A stretch of 64,000 bases of DNA from Arthrobacter sp. 35W (GCF_000482545.1 NZ_KI519454.1:2144954-2208953); one strand, 5' to 3'; positions 1 through 9,572 are shown, numbered from the stretch's first letter. Notes: generated by a model from the sequence alone, not told the origin. Translations and numbers: made by a program.

Positions 1-821
1 AGCGAGGCATCCCCGCCGGCTCGATCGTGGCAGCCGGGCGCAACGCCGCCCGCCTTGGCGAATTGGCCGAGCGAGGCGTGCAGACCCGCACCATCGACTT
101 CAGCGAGCCGGCCACCCTTAGGGAGGCGTTCGACGGCGCCAAGAAGGTGCTGCTCGTCTCCGGCAGCGAGCCCGGCCAGCGCCTGGACCAGCACCAGAAC
201 GTGATCGACGCAGCCAAGGAGGCCGGCGTCGAACTTCTGGCCTACACGAGCGTCGCCAATGCCGGCACTACCACGATGGCGCTGGCTGCGGACCACCAGG
301 CCACGGAGGCCGCCCTGCGGGAATCCGGTGTGCCCTTCACCCTGCTGCGCAACGGCTGGTACCTGGAGAACTACACGGCCCAGCTCGAAACCTTCATCGC
401 CCACGGTGCCGTGTTTGGCAGCGCCGGCGAGGGCCGCGTCAGCGCGGCCACGCGTGCAGACTTCGCCCGGGCCGCCGCCGAGGTTCTGGCCGGTGAGGAC
501 CACGCCGGAAAGGTGTATGAGCTCGGTGGCGACGATGCCTTCACCCTCGGTGAATTGGCCGGCGCGGTTGGCGCCGCCGCTGGCCAGCCGGTGGTCTACA
601 CCGACCTGTCCGAGAAGGACTACAGCGCGGCGCTGGTAGCCGCGGGGCTGCCGGAACCCTATGCCGCGATCCTGGCCGACAGCGACCTGGGCATTGCGCG
701 CGGAGACCTGCTGGTCACCAGCGGAGACCTGGCAACGCTGATCGGCCGCCCCACGGAATCGATGCACGACGCCGTTCGGGCGGCCTTCTCCGCCCTGGCC
801 GGCAAGGCGGCCCAGAACTAG
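1..821 (+). CDS. NmrA-like NAD(P)-binding oxidoreductase, 5'-truncated by the window
   Basis: This is the C-terminal part of an atypical short-chain dehydrogenase of the NmrA/QOR2 type, which binds NAD(P)H and acts as a quinone reductase or redox sensor. The frame is open from the window edge (codons from base 3). The GTG at 27 is probably internal, because the residues before it (GIPAGSIVAAGRN) match the end of the Rossmann beta2 region and the Gly-rich loop lies outside the window. The stretch KKVLLVSGSEPG, the VIDAAKEAGV helix and the RNGWYLENY segment are typical of the family. Its true start and first neighbour are not visible. It ends convergently with the sigma factor gene, with a strong hairpin just after the stop. 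Confidence 0.8.
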   Translation, partial: RGIPAGSIVAAGRNAARLGELAERGVQTRTIDFSEPATLREAFDGAKKVLLVSGSEPGQRLDQHQNVIDAAKEAGVELLAYTSVANAGTTTMALAADHQATEAALRESGVPFTLLRNGWYLENYTAQLETFIAHGAVFGSAGEGRVSAATRADFARAAAEVLAGEDHAGKVYELGGDDAFTLGELAGAVGAAAGQPVVYTDLSEKDYSAALVAAGLPEPYAAILADSDLGIARGDLLVTSGDLATLIGRPTESMHDAVRAAFSALAGKAAQN

Positions 822-833
822 GCACGACAACTA

Positions 834-863
834 TCCGTCCCGGCTGCATGCAGCCGGGACGGA
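834..863. terminator. Perfect 15-bp-arm palindrome between convergent genes
   Basis: The arms 834-848 and 849-863 are exactly complementary with no spacer, so an RNA hairpin would close with a four-base GCATGC-centred loop. It sits 13 bases after the stop of the oxidoreductase and about 90 bases before the end of the opposing sigma factor gene. This is the usual position of a shared terminator. There is no T-run, as is common in high-GC actinobacteria. Confidence 0.6.
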
Positions 864-952
864 CCTGCGCTCTGCGCCATGGGCCGTGGGCCGTGGGCCG
901 TGGTCACCGTTCCAGGCGGTCCACTCGAGCAGGCCCAGCCGGTCGGAGCCGG

Positions 953-2203
953 CTACCCGCAGGCGTCGTCCAGCTTCCGCTGCAGGGCCGCGCGTTCGGC
1001 CGCATTTCCGCACAGACCAATGGCCGCCCGGAACGCCTCCTGCGCCTCGGCAGCACGGCCGAGCCGGAGCAATAGTTCGCCGCGGACGGCCGGCAGCAGA
1101 TGCGTGCCGGCCAGCCCGCCTGCGGCAGCGATCCCCTCAACCAGCTCCAGGCCCGCGGCCGGACCGGAGGCCATGGCGACCGCAACGGCCCTGTTCAGAT
1201 CGATGATGGGCGACGGCGACAGCTGTCCCAGGGCTTCATAGAGGAGCACGATCCTGGGCCAGTCGGTCTCGGCCACCGACCGTGCCACGGCATGGCATTC
1301 GGCAATGGACGCCTGCAGACCATAGGTCCCCAGACCGCGGCCCGCCGCCACCGCCTGCTCGAGGGCGGCCCGGCCGCGCCGGATGGCCGATTGGTCCCAC
1401 AGCCGCCGGTCCTGGTCCTCCAGCAGCACCGGGTTGCCGGCGGCATCCAGCCGGGCCGGAAAGCGGGCGGCGGTGAGTTCCATCAATGCGATCAGCCCAA
1501 AGACCTCCGGCTCGGGCGCGAGGCGCACCAGCACGCGGGCCAATCGGCGTGCCTCGGCCGCCAATTCCTTGCGCATCCACGAGTCCCCGCCCGAGGCGAA
1601 GGAGCCCTCGTTGAAAACCAGGTAGAGAACGTGGAGCACCGATCCGAGCCGCTGCGCCAATTCCCCCGCCGGGGGCAGGCCAAACGGCACCCCGGCTGCG
1701 GCAAGGGCCTTCTTGGCCCGGGTGATCCGGGCCTGGATGGTCGCCACGGGCACCAGAAATGCCTTGGCGATCTCCGCGGTGCCCAGCCCGCCCACCACAC
1801 GCAGCGTCAGGGCGATCCGCGCCTCCCTGGGCAGCACGGGGTGGCAGGCGATGAACATCAAGGCGAGCACGTCGTCGTCGATGGCATCGGGGTCGAACAG
1901 GGCATCGGCACCCGGCTCCACCTCCTCCAGACCGTGGGCCAGGAGGGCGTAGCGCTCATCCAGCGCAGACCGCCGCCGGAAGGTGTCGATGGCGCGGCGG
2001 CGGCCCACGGTGAGCAGCCATCCGGCTGGCTGCACCGGCACGCCGTCGACGGACCAGGAGACCAGCGCCTCGGCGAGCGCCTCCTGCGCCAGATCTTCGG
2101 CGAGCGCGAAATCACCCGTGTAGCGCGCCAGGGCGCCGACGATGCGTGCTGACTCCATGCGCCAGACTGCTTCGACGGCGCCCCGCGCCTCGGTGGTGTT
2201 CAC
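953..2203 (-). CDS. ECF42-type RNA polymerase sigma factor with C-terminal TPR-like domain
   Basis: This is an extracytoplasmic-function sigma factor of 416 residues, about twice the usual ECF length. Region sigma2 covers about residues 15-80 (AEDLAQEALAEAL, then GWLLTVGRRRAIDTFRRR). Region sigma4 covers about 115-170, with the helix-turn-helix GTAEIAKAFLVPVATIQARI. The remainder is the alpha-helical DUF6596/TPR-like extension, starting with LYLVFNEGS. This domain order defines group ECF42, whose members lack an anti-sigma factor and normally sit next to a DGPF/YCII protein. That partner is the next gene upstream, six bases away. The start is GTG at 2203. The sigma factor probably drives its own operon, but no target promoter was identified. 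Confidence 0.9.
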   Translation of the reverse strand: MNTTEARGAVEAVWRMESARIVGALARYTGDFALAEDLAQEALAEALVSWSVDGVPVQPAGWLLTVGRRRAIDTFRRRSALDERYALLAHGLEEVEPGADALFDPDAIDDDVLALMFIACHPVLPREARIALTLRVVGGLGTAEIAKAFLVPVATIQARITRAKKALAAAGVPFGLPPAGELAQRLGSVLHVLYLVFNEGSFASGGDSWMRKELAAEARRLARVLVRLAPEPEVFGLIALMELTAARFPARLDAAGNPVLLEDQDRRLWDQSAIRRGRAALEQAVAAGRGLGTYGLQASIAECHAVARSVAETDWPRIVLLYEALGQLSPSPIIDLNRAVAVAMASGPAAGLELVEGIAAAGGLAGTHLLPAVRGELLLRLGRAAEAQEAFRAAIGLCGNAAERAALQRKLDDACG

Positions 2204-2209
2204 TGTTGG

Positions 2210-2629
2210 TTAGAGCTGGCCCGTCTGCTCGCGCCAGGCCCGCTCCTTTTGGATCCATTCGTTGTCCTGCGGGAACTCGTCGATGGTCGGCACCCGGCGG
2301 ATCTCCGCCTTGCTGCCGGCCATGTACGGCATCCGCTTGGCCCACTCCACGGCCTCCTCCTTGGAGGCGACGTCCAGGATGTAGTAGCCACTGAACAGTT
2401 CCTTGGTCTCCCCGTAGGGGCCGTCCGTGACCACCGGGGTCTCACCGGTGAAGTCGACGACGACGCCCTCGCTCGGATCCTCGAGGCCCTCGGCCGCCAG
2501 CAGGACGCCGGCACGGATCAACTCGTCGTTGAACTTGCCCATCGCGTTCAGCAGCTCGCCGAAATCGACATCCTTGAAACTTGCCATCGACTCGTCGGTT
2601 GCCCGCATGATCAGCATGTACTTGGCCAT
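2210..2629 (-). CDS. YCII/DGPF-domain protein, partner of the ECF42 sigma factor
   Basis: A 139-residue protein of the YCII-related (DGPF) family, a ferredoxin-like fold of unclear catalytic role. The start at 2629 is chosen because MAKYMLIMRATDES is the conserved N-terminus and an AAGGAG site lies eight bases upstream; a longer open frame exists but lacks these signs. The family signature appears as TDGPYGETKELFSGYYILDV, so the DGPF motif is DGPY here. It precedes the sigma factor by six bases in the same operon, the arrangement seen for ECF42 systems. The partner proteins may sense or modify something that controls the sigma factor, but this is not established. Confidence 0.88.
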   Translation of the reverse strand: MAKYMLIMRATDESMASFKDVDFGELLNAMGKFNDELIRAGVLLAAEGLEDPSEGVVVDFTGETPVVTDGPYGETKELFSGYYILDVASKEEAVEWAKRMPYMAGSKAEIRRVPTIDEFPQDNEWIQKERAWREQTGQL

Positions 2630-2757
2630 CACAAACTCCTTGGTTCTGGAAGACCGCCCTTCGACCTTCTCATCCATAGGTCGAACGACGCCGGGGAAAA
2701 TCGACACAACGCGGAAAATCTTTTTGCAGAGGCCGTTTCAGCGAAACAGCGGCGGTG

Positions 2758-3201
2758 TCACTCCGTCCCGGCCTGCTCGGCCATGAAAGCCTCCGGCCCC
2801 TGCTCCGCCGCCTCGGGCGACATGTAGACGAACTCGAGGATGTTGCCATCCGGGTCCTCAATGTCGCGCGAGTACATGAACCCGTAGTCCGTTGCGGCGC
2901 GCGGCTCGGTGCCGCCTGCGGCAAGGCCCTTCGCCACAACCTCGTCGACGCCTTCACGCGACTCGCAGCTGATGGCGTTCAGCGCCTGGGCGTGGGTGCG
3001 CGGATCCGTGACGGATTTGTCGGTGAACGTGGCAAAGAACTCGCGCGTGAGGACCATCAAATAGATGTTCTCCTCGATAACAACGCAGGCGGCGTTCTCA
3101 TCGGTGAACAGCGGGTTGATGCTCCAGCCCAGCGCTGTGTAGAACGCCTTGGAGCGGTCGAGATCTTCGGTGGGCAGGTTGACGAAAATGCTAGTGGGCA
3201 T
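2758..3201 (-). CDS. VOC family (glyoxalase/bleomycin-resistance fold) protein
   Basis: A 147-residue vicinal-oxygen-chelate protein. The N-terminal MPTSIFVNLPTEDLDRSKAFYTALGW and the C-terminal MYSRDIEDPDGNILEFVYM are the paired beta-alpha-beta-beta-beta signatures of the fold, and the DPDGN turn with a following Glu is the usual metal-ligand region. Proteins of this subgroup often lie next to YCII/DGPF proteins and ECF sigma factors, as here. It may belong to the same regulon, although it is separated by 128 bases. Substrate unknown. An AAGGAGAG-like site precedes the ATG at 3201. Confidence 0.85.
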   Translation of the reverse strand: MPTSIFVNLPTEDLDRSKAFYTALGWSINPLFTDENAACVVIEENIYLMVLTREFFATFTDKSVTDPRTHAQALNAISCESREGVDEVVAKGLAAGGTEPRAATDYGFMYSRDIEDPDGNILEFVYMSPEAAEQGPEAFMAEQAGTE

Positions 3202-3274
3202 TGCTCTCTCCTTATACGGGTGATTGCTGCATGCACCAGTTCAACAAGCCTTCCCCCCGATGGCAAGCATTTGC

Positions 3275-4003
3275 CTACTGGGCGGAGTCTGGCGACACCA
3301 CCTGCCACGTGCCAAACTGCTCCAGCCCCGCGGCCGCCGCCAGCGCCCGCGATGCGTGGTTGTCCAGCTGGCAGCGGTACTGCGGTTCATAGCCTTGGCT
3401 GTAGGCGTACCGGCTGATCGCACGCACCACCGCGCGGGCATGCCCCTTGCCCCTGAACTCCTCCACGGTCAGGACACCGAGGTCCGCCAGCGGCGCATCG
3501 TCCCAGGGATACATGCTGGTGGCACTGGCCAGGCGCCCGTCCGCAAAGGAACCGAACACCGCCCAGTGGTCCAATTCCACGTAGGCATCGTCGCGGTCCT
3601 GCTCCGGCGCCGACGATTCAAACTCCGCGAACACGGCGCCGTCGTCCTCCGCCAGCCGGCGGACGTGGGCCGCCGGCTCCTCCGCCAGCAACGTGGTCTT
3701 GGCGGACTCCGGGTAGTAGAAAAGGCAGTCGGCATCGTGCAGTGTGATCCCGGCATCCTCCAATGCCTGGCGGAGGGCCGGCTCCGACAGTTCCGGCCCG
3801 GCGGGCAGGTCCAGCCTGGCCGCCACAGAGGGCGCCAGCACGGCAGTGGTCCTGCCGTCCGTGGTGGCCAGCACCATGGCGCGGCGGTCCTCGCTGAGCT
3901 GGGGATTGACGACGACGGCAAAGGAACCGTTGTCCACGAGGACCTCGCCAGTGGCAAAGGAGCCGCGCCAGAAATCGACAATGGTTGGGGAGAAGGAATC
4001 CAT
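3275..4003 (-). CDS. GNAT family N-acetyltransferase
   Basis: The C-terminal third carries the GNAT core: LADLGVLTVEEFRGKGHARAVVRAISRYAYSQG contains the acetyl-CoA pyrophosphate-binding R-G-x-G-x-A loop, and the final NHASRALAAAAGLEQFG matches motif B. The N-terminal half (about 120 residues) is divergent and resembles tandem-GNAT or GNAT-extension proteins. The start at 4003 (MDSFSPTIVDFW) is preferred to an upstream one that would run into the neighbouring gene; 4012 is an alternative. The length is 242 residues. The acceptor substrate cannot be told. Confidence 0.8.
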   Translation of the reverse strand: MDSFSPTIVDFWRGSFATGEVLVDNGSFAVVVNPQLSEDRRAMVLATTDGRTTAVLAPSVAARLDLPAGPELSEPALRQALEDAGITLHDADCLFYYPESAKTTLLAEEPAAHVRRLAEDDGAVFAEFESSAPEQDRDDAYVELDHWAVFGSFADGRLASATSMYPWDDAPLADLGVLTVEEFRGKGHARAVVRAISRYAYSQGYEPQYRCQLDNHASRALAAAAGLEQFGTWQVVSPDSAQ

Positions 4004-4065
4004 GCGCCCCATCCTAGGACGCTGGGACCGGCCGGACCGTGCTGCCACGATCCGGCCGGCAGCCA

Positions 4066-6084
4066 TCAGCGGCGCGGGTGGTCGTCGATCGCCACCAGAT
4101 TGCGCCCGCGCATGCTGTACAGCATGCCGTCCTCATCGTTGGCGATGTGCGGGCCGCTGTACCAGCCGCCGTTGATCTCGGCCACCACCGTCTCCACCTC
4201 GAACGTCTTGGGATCGAAGCGGAACACGGTGGTGTCCGAGGCGGCGTAGACGAAGCCACGGTTGACCACCATGGCGGAGAAGCCGGGACAGATGCCGCGC
4301 AGGTCTTCCGTGTGGACCACAGCGCGGCTGCGCAGGTCGACGACGAAATAGCCGCCGCCGAGGCTCAGCCCAAAGAGGTAGCGCCCCTTCACTGCCAGGG
4401 ACGCGACGCCCTTGGCCTGCCCGGATTCCACGCGCCACAGTTCCCTGCCGGCCACCGGGTCCCAGGCGACAATCGTGCCCCGCGGACCGGCGGCTTGGGC
4501 GTTGTCGCCGCCCAGGTACGCCACGCCGTCTTCGCATGCGACGGCGCGCACCAGCTGGACGCCGTCGATGGGGTTGACCGCCGAGGTGGCCTTGCCCGTT
4601 TTGGGGCTGTACGTGGTCAGCGACCCCCCGCCGTCGGCGTCGTCCTGCACGCCCACCAGGATCAGGCCGTGCTTTTCGTCCCATTCCACGTCCAGCGGGC
4701 GGTTCTGCCCGGCCGGGAAGGCGGCCAGCCGCCGCGGCCCCTGGCCATCGCGCGGGTCATAGCCCCAGATGCCCTGGGAATTGTACTGGCCGGTGTAGAG
4801 CGTGCCCTTGAGGACCAGCGCATCCTTGGCCTCGCCCGGGAGCTGCAGATAGGTTTTCTTGCCGGTGCGCAGCAACCGCTCGACGACGGTGCCCGTGCCG
4901 CCGACATAGACACGGCCGGCGCCGGCCGCGATGCCCATCACCAGCTGCGGGTCCACCGGGGCGCCTGCGGTCCCCAGGTCCGTGGTGGTGGAGGTCCCGT
5001 CGGCGGGGTTGATGTCGGCGATGAATCCATAGGCAGAGGAGACCTGCAGCCTGCCCTGGTGGCCGTCCACGCCCCAGATCTCGCCCAGGTCCTGACCCTT
5101 GAGGTCGACGTCGGAAATGGTGTTGGCGGTGGTCGAGTAGACCTGCAGACCCTTGTCGGTGGAGTAGTAGATCTTCTCGCCCACCGCCGCGAAGGTCTTC
5201 ACCGTCACACCGTTGGAGGGCAGCACGGTGTAGGAGGAATAGTCGGCCAGGTCCATGATGGCGAAGTGGGCGGGGTCCTTCGATCCCGAGGTGCCGATCG
5301 CCAGCTTGTCCCCGACAATGGCCAGCTCGCGCAGGCTGGGATCGCCCGACGTTTCGGCCGGGGCAATCGAGGTGAACGTGCCCTGCGCGCGGTCGTAGGC
5401 GAACAGGGAGGTCTTGCTGGCGGAGCCGCCACCGCCGAGGACGCTGCCCGCGCCGAAGAAGACAGTGGTCGCCGTCGCCGCCACTGCCCTGGCCAGCGTG
5501 GCCTTCGGATCCGGAATGCCCAGGCTGCTGATGGCCCCGGTTGCCGGGTTGTACTCCCACAATGCAGGAGGGGTCGTGGCGCCGCCGCCGACGGCGTACA
5601 CCCTGCCGTCAGGGGCAACGGCGAGATCGCGCACGTCGCGGTCGCCGATCCGGCCCAGGGCCACGGCCGGCACGCTGGGTGTGGTGACATCCCAGCGGAA
5701 CAGATTGGCCGGCTCGGCCATGCTCTTGGACAGCGTTCCAATGTACAGGTACCTGCCGCCCGGGTCGGCAGCCATGGCCTGGATCGTGTAGCCGGCGCTG
5801 AGGTCGGTGCGCGAAACCACTTTCCGCGACGGGACATGGTAGCCGAGCACCCGGGGCGGATCCAGATTGCGCGAACCGATGAACATGGTGTCGCCCATCA
5901 TCAGCGAGCTCATCAGGGAGAACTGCTCGACGGCGGGGCCCAGATCGGTCACCACGGTTCCGGGCTTCTTTTGCCCCGGGGCCGCCGAGGCCGGGCCGGC
6001 CAGCATCGGCCCAGCAGCTGCGGCCAGGGCGAAGGCGCCACCGAGCTGGACGATGCGGCGGCGGCTGACGAGTGGTGAATCCAT
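4066..6084 (-). CDS. Tat-exported beta-propeller protein (copy 2)
   Basis: A secreted protein of 672 residues. The start at 6084 is preceded by AAGGAG. A twin-arginine signal follows (SRRRIVQLGG, then an Ala-rich core and AGPASAAP cleavage region). The mature part is made of repeated four-stranded blades with the recurring pattern GRYLYIG / DGRVYAVGGG / WEYNPATG / GDKLAIG, i.e. a seven- or eight-bladed propeller of the YVTN/PQQ-like kind. It is the downstream member of a tandem pair that shares its architecture from signal peptide to the final NGGWYSGPHIA blade. No catalytic motif was recognised; some polysaccharide lyases use this fold, but that is only a possibility. Confidence 0.75.
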   Translation of the reverse strand: MDSPLVSRRRIVQLGGAFALAAAAGPMLAGPASAAPGQKKPGTVVTDLGPAVEQFSLMSSLMMGDTMFIGSRNLDPPRVLGYHVPSRKVVSRTDLSAGYTIQAMAADPGGRYLYIGTLSKSMAEPANLFRWDVTTPSVPAVALGRIGDRDVRDLAVAPDGRVYAVGGGATTPPALWEYNPATGAISSLGIPDPKATLARAVAATATTVFFGAGSVLGGGGSASKTSLFAYDRAQGTFTSIAPAETSGDPSLRELAIVGDKLAIGTSGSKDPAHFAIMDLADYSSYTVLPSNGVTVKTFAAVGEKIYYSTDKGLQVYSTTANTISDVDLKGQDLGEIWGVDGHQGRLQVSSAYGFIADINPADGTSTTTDLGTAGAPVDPQLVMGIAAGAGRVYVGGTGTVVERLLRTGKKTYLQLPGEAKDALVLKGTLYTGQYNSQGIWGYDPRDGQGPRRLAAFPAGQNRPLDVEWDEKHGLILVGVQDDADGGGSLTTYSPKTGKATSAVNPIDGVQLVRAVACEDGVAYLGGDNAQAAGPRGTIVAWDPVAGRELWRVESGQAKGVASLAVKGRYLFGLSLGGGYFVVDLRSRAVVHTEDLRGICPGFSAMVVNRGFVYAASDTTVFRFDPKTFEVETVVAEINGGWYSGPHIANDEDGMLYSMRGRNLVAIDDHPRR

Positions 6085-6134
6085 CGGTGCTCCTTGGTTG
6101 CGTGGTGCGAAATCTTCCATCATTCCTCTGGTCA

Positions 6135-8123
6135 TCACTTGCGCGTCCGGTCATCGAGCGAGACAAGGTTGGGCCCGCGCAGGGTGTAGAGCAGTCCGTC
6201 GTCGCCGGCGGCGATGTGCGGGCCGCTGTACCAGCCGCCGTTGATGTCCGCGGCCACCACCGACACCGCAAAGCTCTTGGGATCAACCCGGAAGACGGTG
6301 GTGTCCGAGACGCCGTAGACAGTTCCACGGCTGACGGCCAGCGCCCCGAAGTCGGTGCAGACGGCGCTGGCATCGGCGGTGTGGATCACCTGGCGAGTGG
6401 GCAGGTCGATGATGAACAGCCCCGCGGCCCTGCGGGCCATGCCGTAGAGGTACCTCCCGTGGACGGCCAGGGCCGCAACGCCGGCACTCTGCCCCGGATC
6501 AAGGCGCCAGAGCTCCTGGTTGGCCACCGGATCCCAGGCGACGATCGTGCTGCGCGGGCCGTCCGCGTAGATGTTGTCGCCGCCCAGGTACACCACACCG
6601 TCCTGCGCAGCCACGGCGCGGACCATCTGGAGCTTGTCAATCGGGTTCACGGTGGTCGTGACCTGCGTGGTGGTGGGGTTGTAGGCCGCAAAGCAGCCAC
6701 CGCCACCGGTGTCGTTCTGCGCACCGGCGACAACCAGTCCATTGACCTCGTCCCAGCAGATGTCCAGGGGGCGGTTCTGCCCCGGTGGCAGGGCTGCCAC
6801 CTGGTAGGGCAGCTGGCCCGTGGCTGGGTCGTAGGTGCAGATTCCCCGGGAGTTGTATTGGGCCGTGTACAGGACTCCCCCGACGATGACGGCGTCCTTG
6901 GCCTCGCCGGTGGCCCGCAGGTTGGACACCTGGCCGGAGGCCAGCTGGTGGCGGGCGATGGTTCCGGTGCCGCCCACGTAGACGCTTCCCGCGCCGGCGG
7001 CGATGCCCATGCCCAGCTGGGGTCCGCCCGGGGCACCGGCCGCGTCGAGGTCGTACGTCGCGGCGGTCTTCGTGGCCGGGTCGACCTCCACCACGCTGTA
7101 GGAGGAGATGGTGAGCACCTTGCTGCCGTAGACGTCCAGGCCCCACATGGCGCCGACGTCCTCGGCCAGGATCTGGGTGATCCGCTTGGTGGTCATGTTC
7201 CAGGCCCAGACGCCGGGTTCCTTGACGAAGTACACCTGGTTGCCGCGCTGGCGGAACATCACGCCGGTCTTGGGGATGATCGTGTACTTCGAGGGGTCGG
7301 CCAGGTTGATCAGCACGGACTTTCCGGGGCCCTTGACGCCGACGCCGAGCTGGCCGTCCAGCACGCTGAGCGAGGTCACGGAGACACCCGCGGCCACCTC
7401 GGGCGGCAGGATGTTGGTGGAGGTTTTGGTGGTGCGGTCGAAGGCGAACAGGCGGGCGGGGCTTGAGCCGTTGCCGCCGCCGAGTACGCTGCCGGTCCCG
7501 AAGTACACGGTGCTGCCGGTAGCCGCGACAGCCTGGGCAATGGTGGCGCCCGTGTCCGGCACACCCCAGCTGGTCATGGCGTTGGTGGCCGGATCGTACT
7601 CCCACAGCGAGGGCGCAATGTTGGTCAGCCCGCCGCCTGCCACGTAGACCTTGCCGTCGGGGGCGACGGCGAGCGCACGGATGTCGCGGTCGCCGGTTTC
7701 ACCAACACCCACTGCCGGCACCGTGGGCGTGCTGAGATCCCAGCGGTAGAGGTTCGGCTTCCCATCGATGCCGTCCCGCAGGACGCCGGCGTACAGGTAG
7801 CGCCCGGTGGCGTCGGCCGCCAGCGCCTGGATGCTGTAGCCGGAGCCCAGGTCCGTGCGGGAGGTGATGGTGCGCGTCGGAACGTGGAAGCCGATGACCC
7901 GGGGCGGGTTCAGATTGCGCGAGCCGATGTAGACCGTGTCGCCGACCAACAGCCCGCTCATCAGCGAGAACTGCACGACGCCGGGGCCAAGGTCTGTCTC
8001 GATGACGCCGGTCTTCGGGGCGGCCGAGGCCGGGCCGGCCAGCATCGGTCCGGCAGCGGCGGCCAGAGCCAGCGCCCCGCCGAGTTGGACAATGTGCCGG
8101 CGGCTGACAATGAGCGGTTCCAT
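6135..8123 (-). CDS. Tat-exported beta-propeller protein (copy 1)
   Basis: A 662-residue paralogue of the next gene downstream, which starts 50 bases after this one ends. AAGGAG precedes the ATG at 8123. The Tat signal is SRRHIVQLGGALALAAAAG with AGPASAAP at the cleavage region. The mature part shows propeller blades such as DGKVYVAGGG, NPIDKLQMVRAVAAQDGVVYLGG and VGDTVYIGSRNLNPPRV. Both copies end with NGGWYSGPHIA followed by a blade-closing strand. The pair probably arose by tandem duplication. Folded export by Tat suggests a cofactor or rapid folding. The ROK regulator lies directly upstream on the same strand, which ties the pair to the carbohydrate locus. Confidence 0.75.
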   Translation of the reverse strand: MEPLIVSRRHIVQLGGALALAAAAGPMLAGPASAAPKTGVIETDLGPGVVQFSLMSGLLVGDTVYIGSRNLNPPRVIGFHVPTRTITSRTDLGSGYSIQALAADATGRYLYAGVLRDGIDGKPNLYRWDLSTPTVPAVGVGETGDRDIRALAVAPDGKVYVAGGGLTNIAPSLWEYDPATNAMTSWGVPDTGATIAQAVAATGSTVYFGTGSVLGGGNGSSPARLFAFDRTTKTSTNILPPEVAAGVSVTSLSVLDGQLGVGVKGPGKSVLINLADPSKYTIIPKTGVMFRQRGNQVYFVKEPGVWAWNMTTKRITQILAEDVGAMWGLDVYGSKVLTISSYSVVEVDPATKTAATYDLDAAGAPGGPQLGMGIAAGAGSVYVGGTGTIARHQLASGQVSNLRATGEAKDAVIVGGVLYTAQYNSRGICTYDPATGQLPYQVAALPPGQNRPLDICWDEVNGLVVAGAQNDTGGGGCFAAYNPTTTQVTTTVNPIDKLQMVRAVAAQDGVVYLGGDNIYADGPRSTIVAWDPVANQELWRLDPGQSAGVAALAVHGRYLYGMARRAAGLFIIDLPTRQVIHTADASAVCTDFGALAVSRGTVYGVSDTTVFRVDPKSFAVSVVAADINGGWYSGPHIAAGDDGLLYTLRGPNLVSLDDRTRK

Positions 8124-8315
8124 CTAATCTCCTTTGATTGGTGGCGCACCCCCCGGCGGCAGTCCGGGCCAGGCCAACGGAGTGCGCGCCCGCTTCACGT
8201 GGCGGCGGTGCCGCTCGGTTTGCGGGGCCTCGATGGGGTGCGGTGCAATCAATGTTTCAGCCAGCAGCCTGTTCAGCTAGACCTTCCCGCACAAATGAAC
8301 AGAACTGAACACCTC

Positions 8316-9485
8316 TCAACCTGCCTGGTCCACGGCCTCCAGCCCCGAGGCATCGGCGGTGAACAGCCGTCCGAGCACCGTGCAGGCGGCGCCGCGGGCC
8401 AGTGTTGCCGGCGCGTTGGCCATGGATTCAAACAGCGGCACTGGCGCATTCTCATGCACGTACTGCCCCCGGAAGGCCTGCTCGGCGCCGGCCGTGAGCT
8501 CCGCGAAATCCAGCTCTGGAGCCACGGCCAGCACCACACGCTCCGGCGCGAACATCTTGGAGGCATTGGCCATGGCAACGCCAAGGTGCGTGGCGGCGTC
8601 GGCGATCACCTCGGCGTCGCGGACCGGATCAACGGACCCCTCCCCCGCACCCCGCCGCGCCACCTCGGCCTGGATGCCCCACAGGCTGCTGCGCGTTTCC
8701 AGACAGTCGACGGCGCCGCAGTGGCAGGGCCGCTGCGGGTCCACGCCGCAGCCGACGTACGAGTGGGCAAATCCGCCCGCGGCGCCCGTGAAGCCCCGGT
8801 GGATCCGACCCTCGACAACCACCGAGGCCCCCAGGCTCGCACTGGCGCTGAAAACCAGGAGGTTCTGGCCCTCAAGCCGGCCGTCAAAGAGCAGCAGCCC
8901 GACGGCAAAGGAGTTCACGTAGCTGTCGATGACGACGGGGACGCTGAGCACCCTGCGAAGAAGTGAACGGAAGGGAACATCCTCCCAGCCCATCGAACCA
9001 CTGTGCTTGACGATCCCGCCCTCCTGATCCACCACCCCCGAGATGGCGACGCCGACGCCCAGCAGCGTTGATGCGGAGGCGTGGCGCAGCGTCGCCTGCA
9101 CGGCCTTGGCCGCAGCGGCGGCCACCTCGGGCGGTTCCGTCGATGCGATGGGCTCACGGTGTTCGGCCACCACCTCACCACGCAGATTCACCAGTACGGC
9201 GCGGGCCTCTTTGCTCGAGATCCGCACCCCTGCTGCGACGACGGCGTCGTGCCCCAGTTCCAGCAGCCTGGCGGGGCGGCCGCCGGTGTCGCGGACAACA
9301 TCCGTCTCCACCAGCAGCCCGGAACCGAGCAATTGGCCGGTGATGCCCGTGACCGTGGCCGGACTCAGCCCCGTCTGGGACGCAATGGTGGCACGTGCCA
9401 CCGGACCCTGCGCCCGGACCACATCGAGGACGAACGCCTCATTGATCTCCCGGATCAAGGCCTTGCTGCCGGCGCGGGGCTTCAT
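8316..9485 (-). CDS. ROK family transcriptional regulator
   Basis: A 389-residue regulator of the ROK (repressor, ORF, kinase) family. The N-terminal winged helix (about residues 15-70, with VARATIASQTGLSPATVTGITGQL as the recognition helix) is followed by the actin-like sugar-binding domain. The zinc motif CHCGAVDCLE (about residues 265-275) is the ROK signature. It is divergent from the 2-hydroxyacid dehydrogenase operon and upstream of the two propeller genes, so it is the likely local repressor, probably released by a sugar of this pathway. The start is the ATG at 9485; the intergenic 124 bases would hold its operator. Confidence 0.9.
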   Translation of the reverse strand: MKPRAGSKALIREINEAFVLDVVRAQGPVARATIASQTGLSPATVTGITGQLLGSGLLVETDVVRDTGGRPARLLELGHDAVVAAGVRISSKEARAVLVNLRGEVVAEHREPIASTEPPEVAAAAAKAVQATLRHASASTLLGVGVAISGVVDQEGGIVKHSGSMGWEDVPFRSLLRRVLSVPVVIDSYVNSFAVGLLLFDGRLEGQNLLVFSASASLGASVVVEGRIHRGFTGAAGGFAHSYVGCGVDPQRPCHCGAVDCLETRSSLWGIQAEVARRGAGEGSVDPVRDAEVIADAATHLGVAMANASKMFAPERVVLAVAPELDFAELTAGAEQAFRGQYVHENAPVPLFESMANAPATLARGAACTVLGRLFTADASGLEAVDQAG

Positions 9486-9572
9486 CGCCCGCTCGCTTCT
9501 GTAGACATGGAACCGTTCTTCCCCTCGGTGGTGCTGGATAGGACCTACACCACAGTCTACTTACTTCAGTCA

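Noticed and set aside
881-901. Three tandem GGGCCGT units near the sigma factor end
   Set aside because: Only 21 bases long, with no flanking structure. It is simple-sequence variation in GC-rich DNA.
4039-6078. A 679-codon open frame on the plus strand opposite the propeller gene
   Set aside because: It is the antisense of a Tat-signal protein with clear domains. Its composition is His/Gly/Arg-rich, and such long shadow frames are common in GC-rich DNA.
8269-8302. CTGTTCA/TGAACAG inverted repeat before the propeller genes
   Set aside because: Seven-base arms 20 bases apart just after the ROK stop. Too weak to call an operator or terminator.
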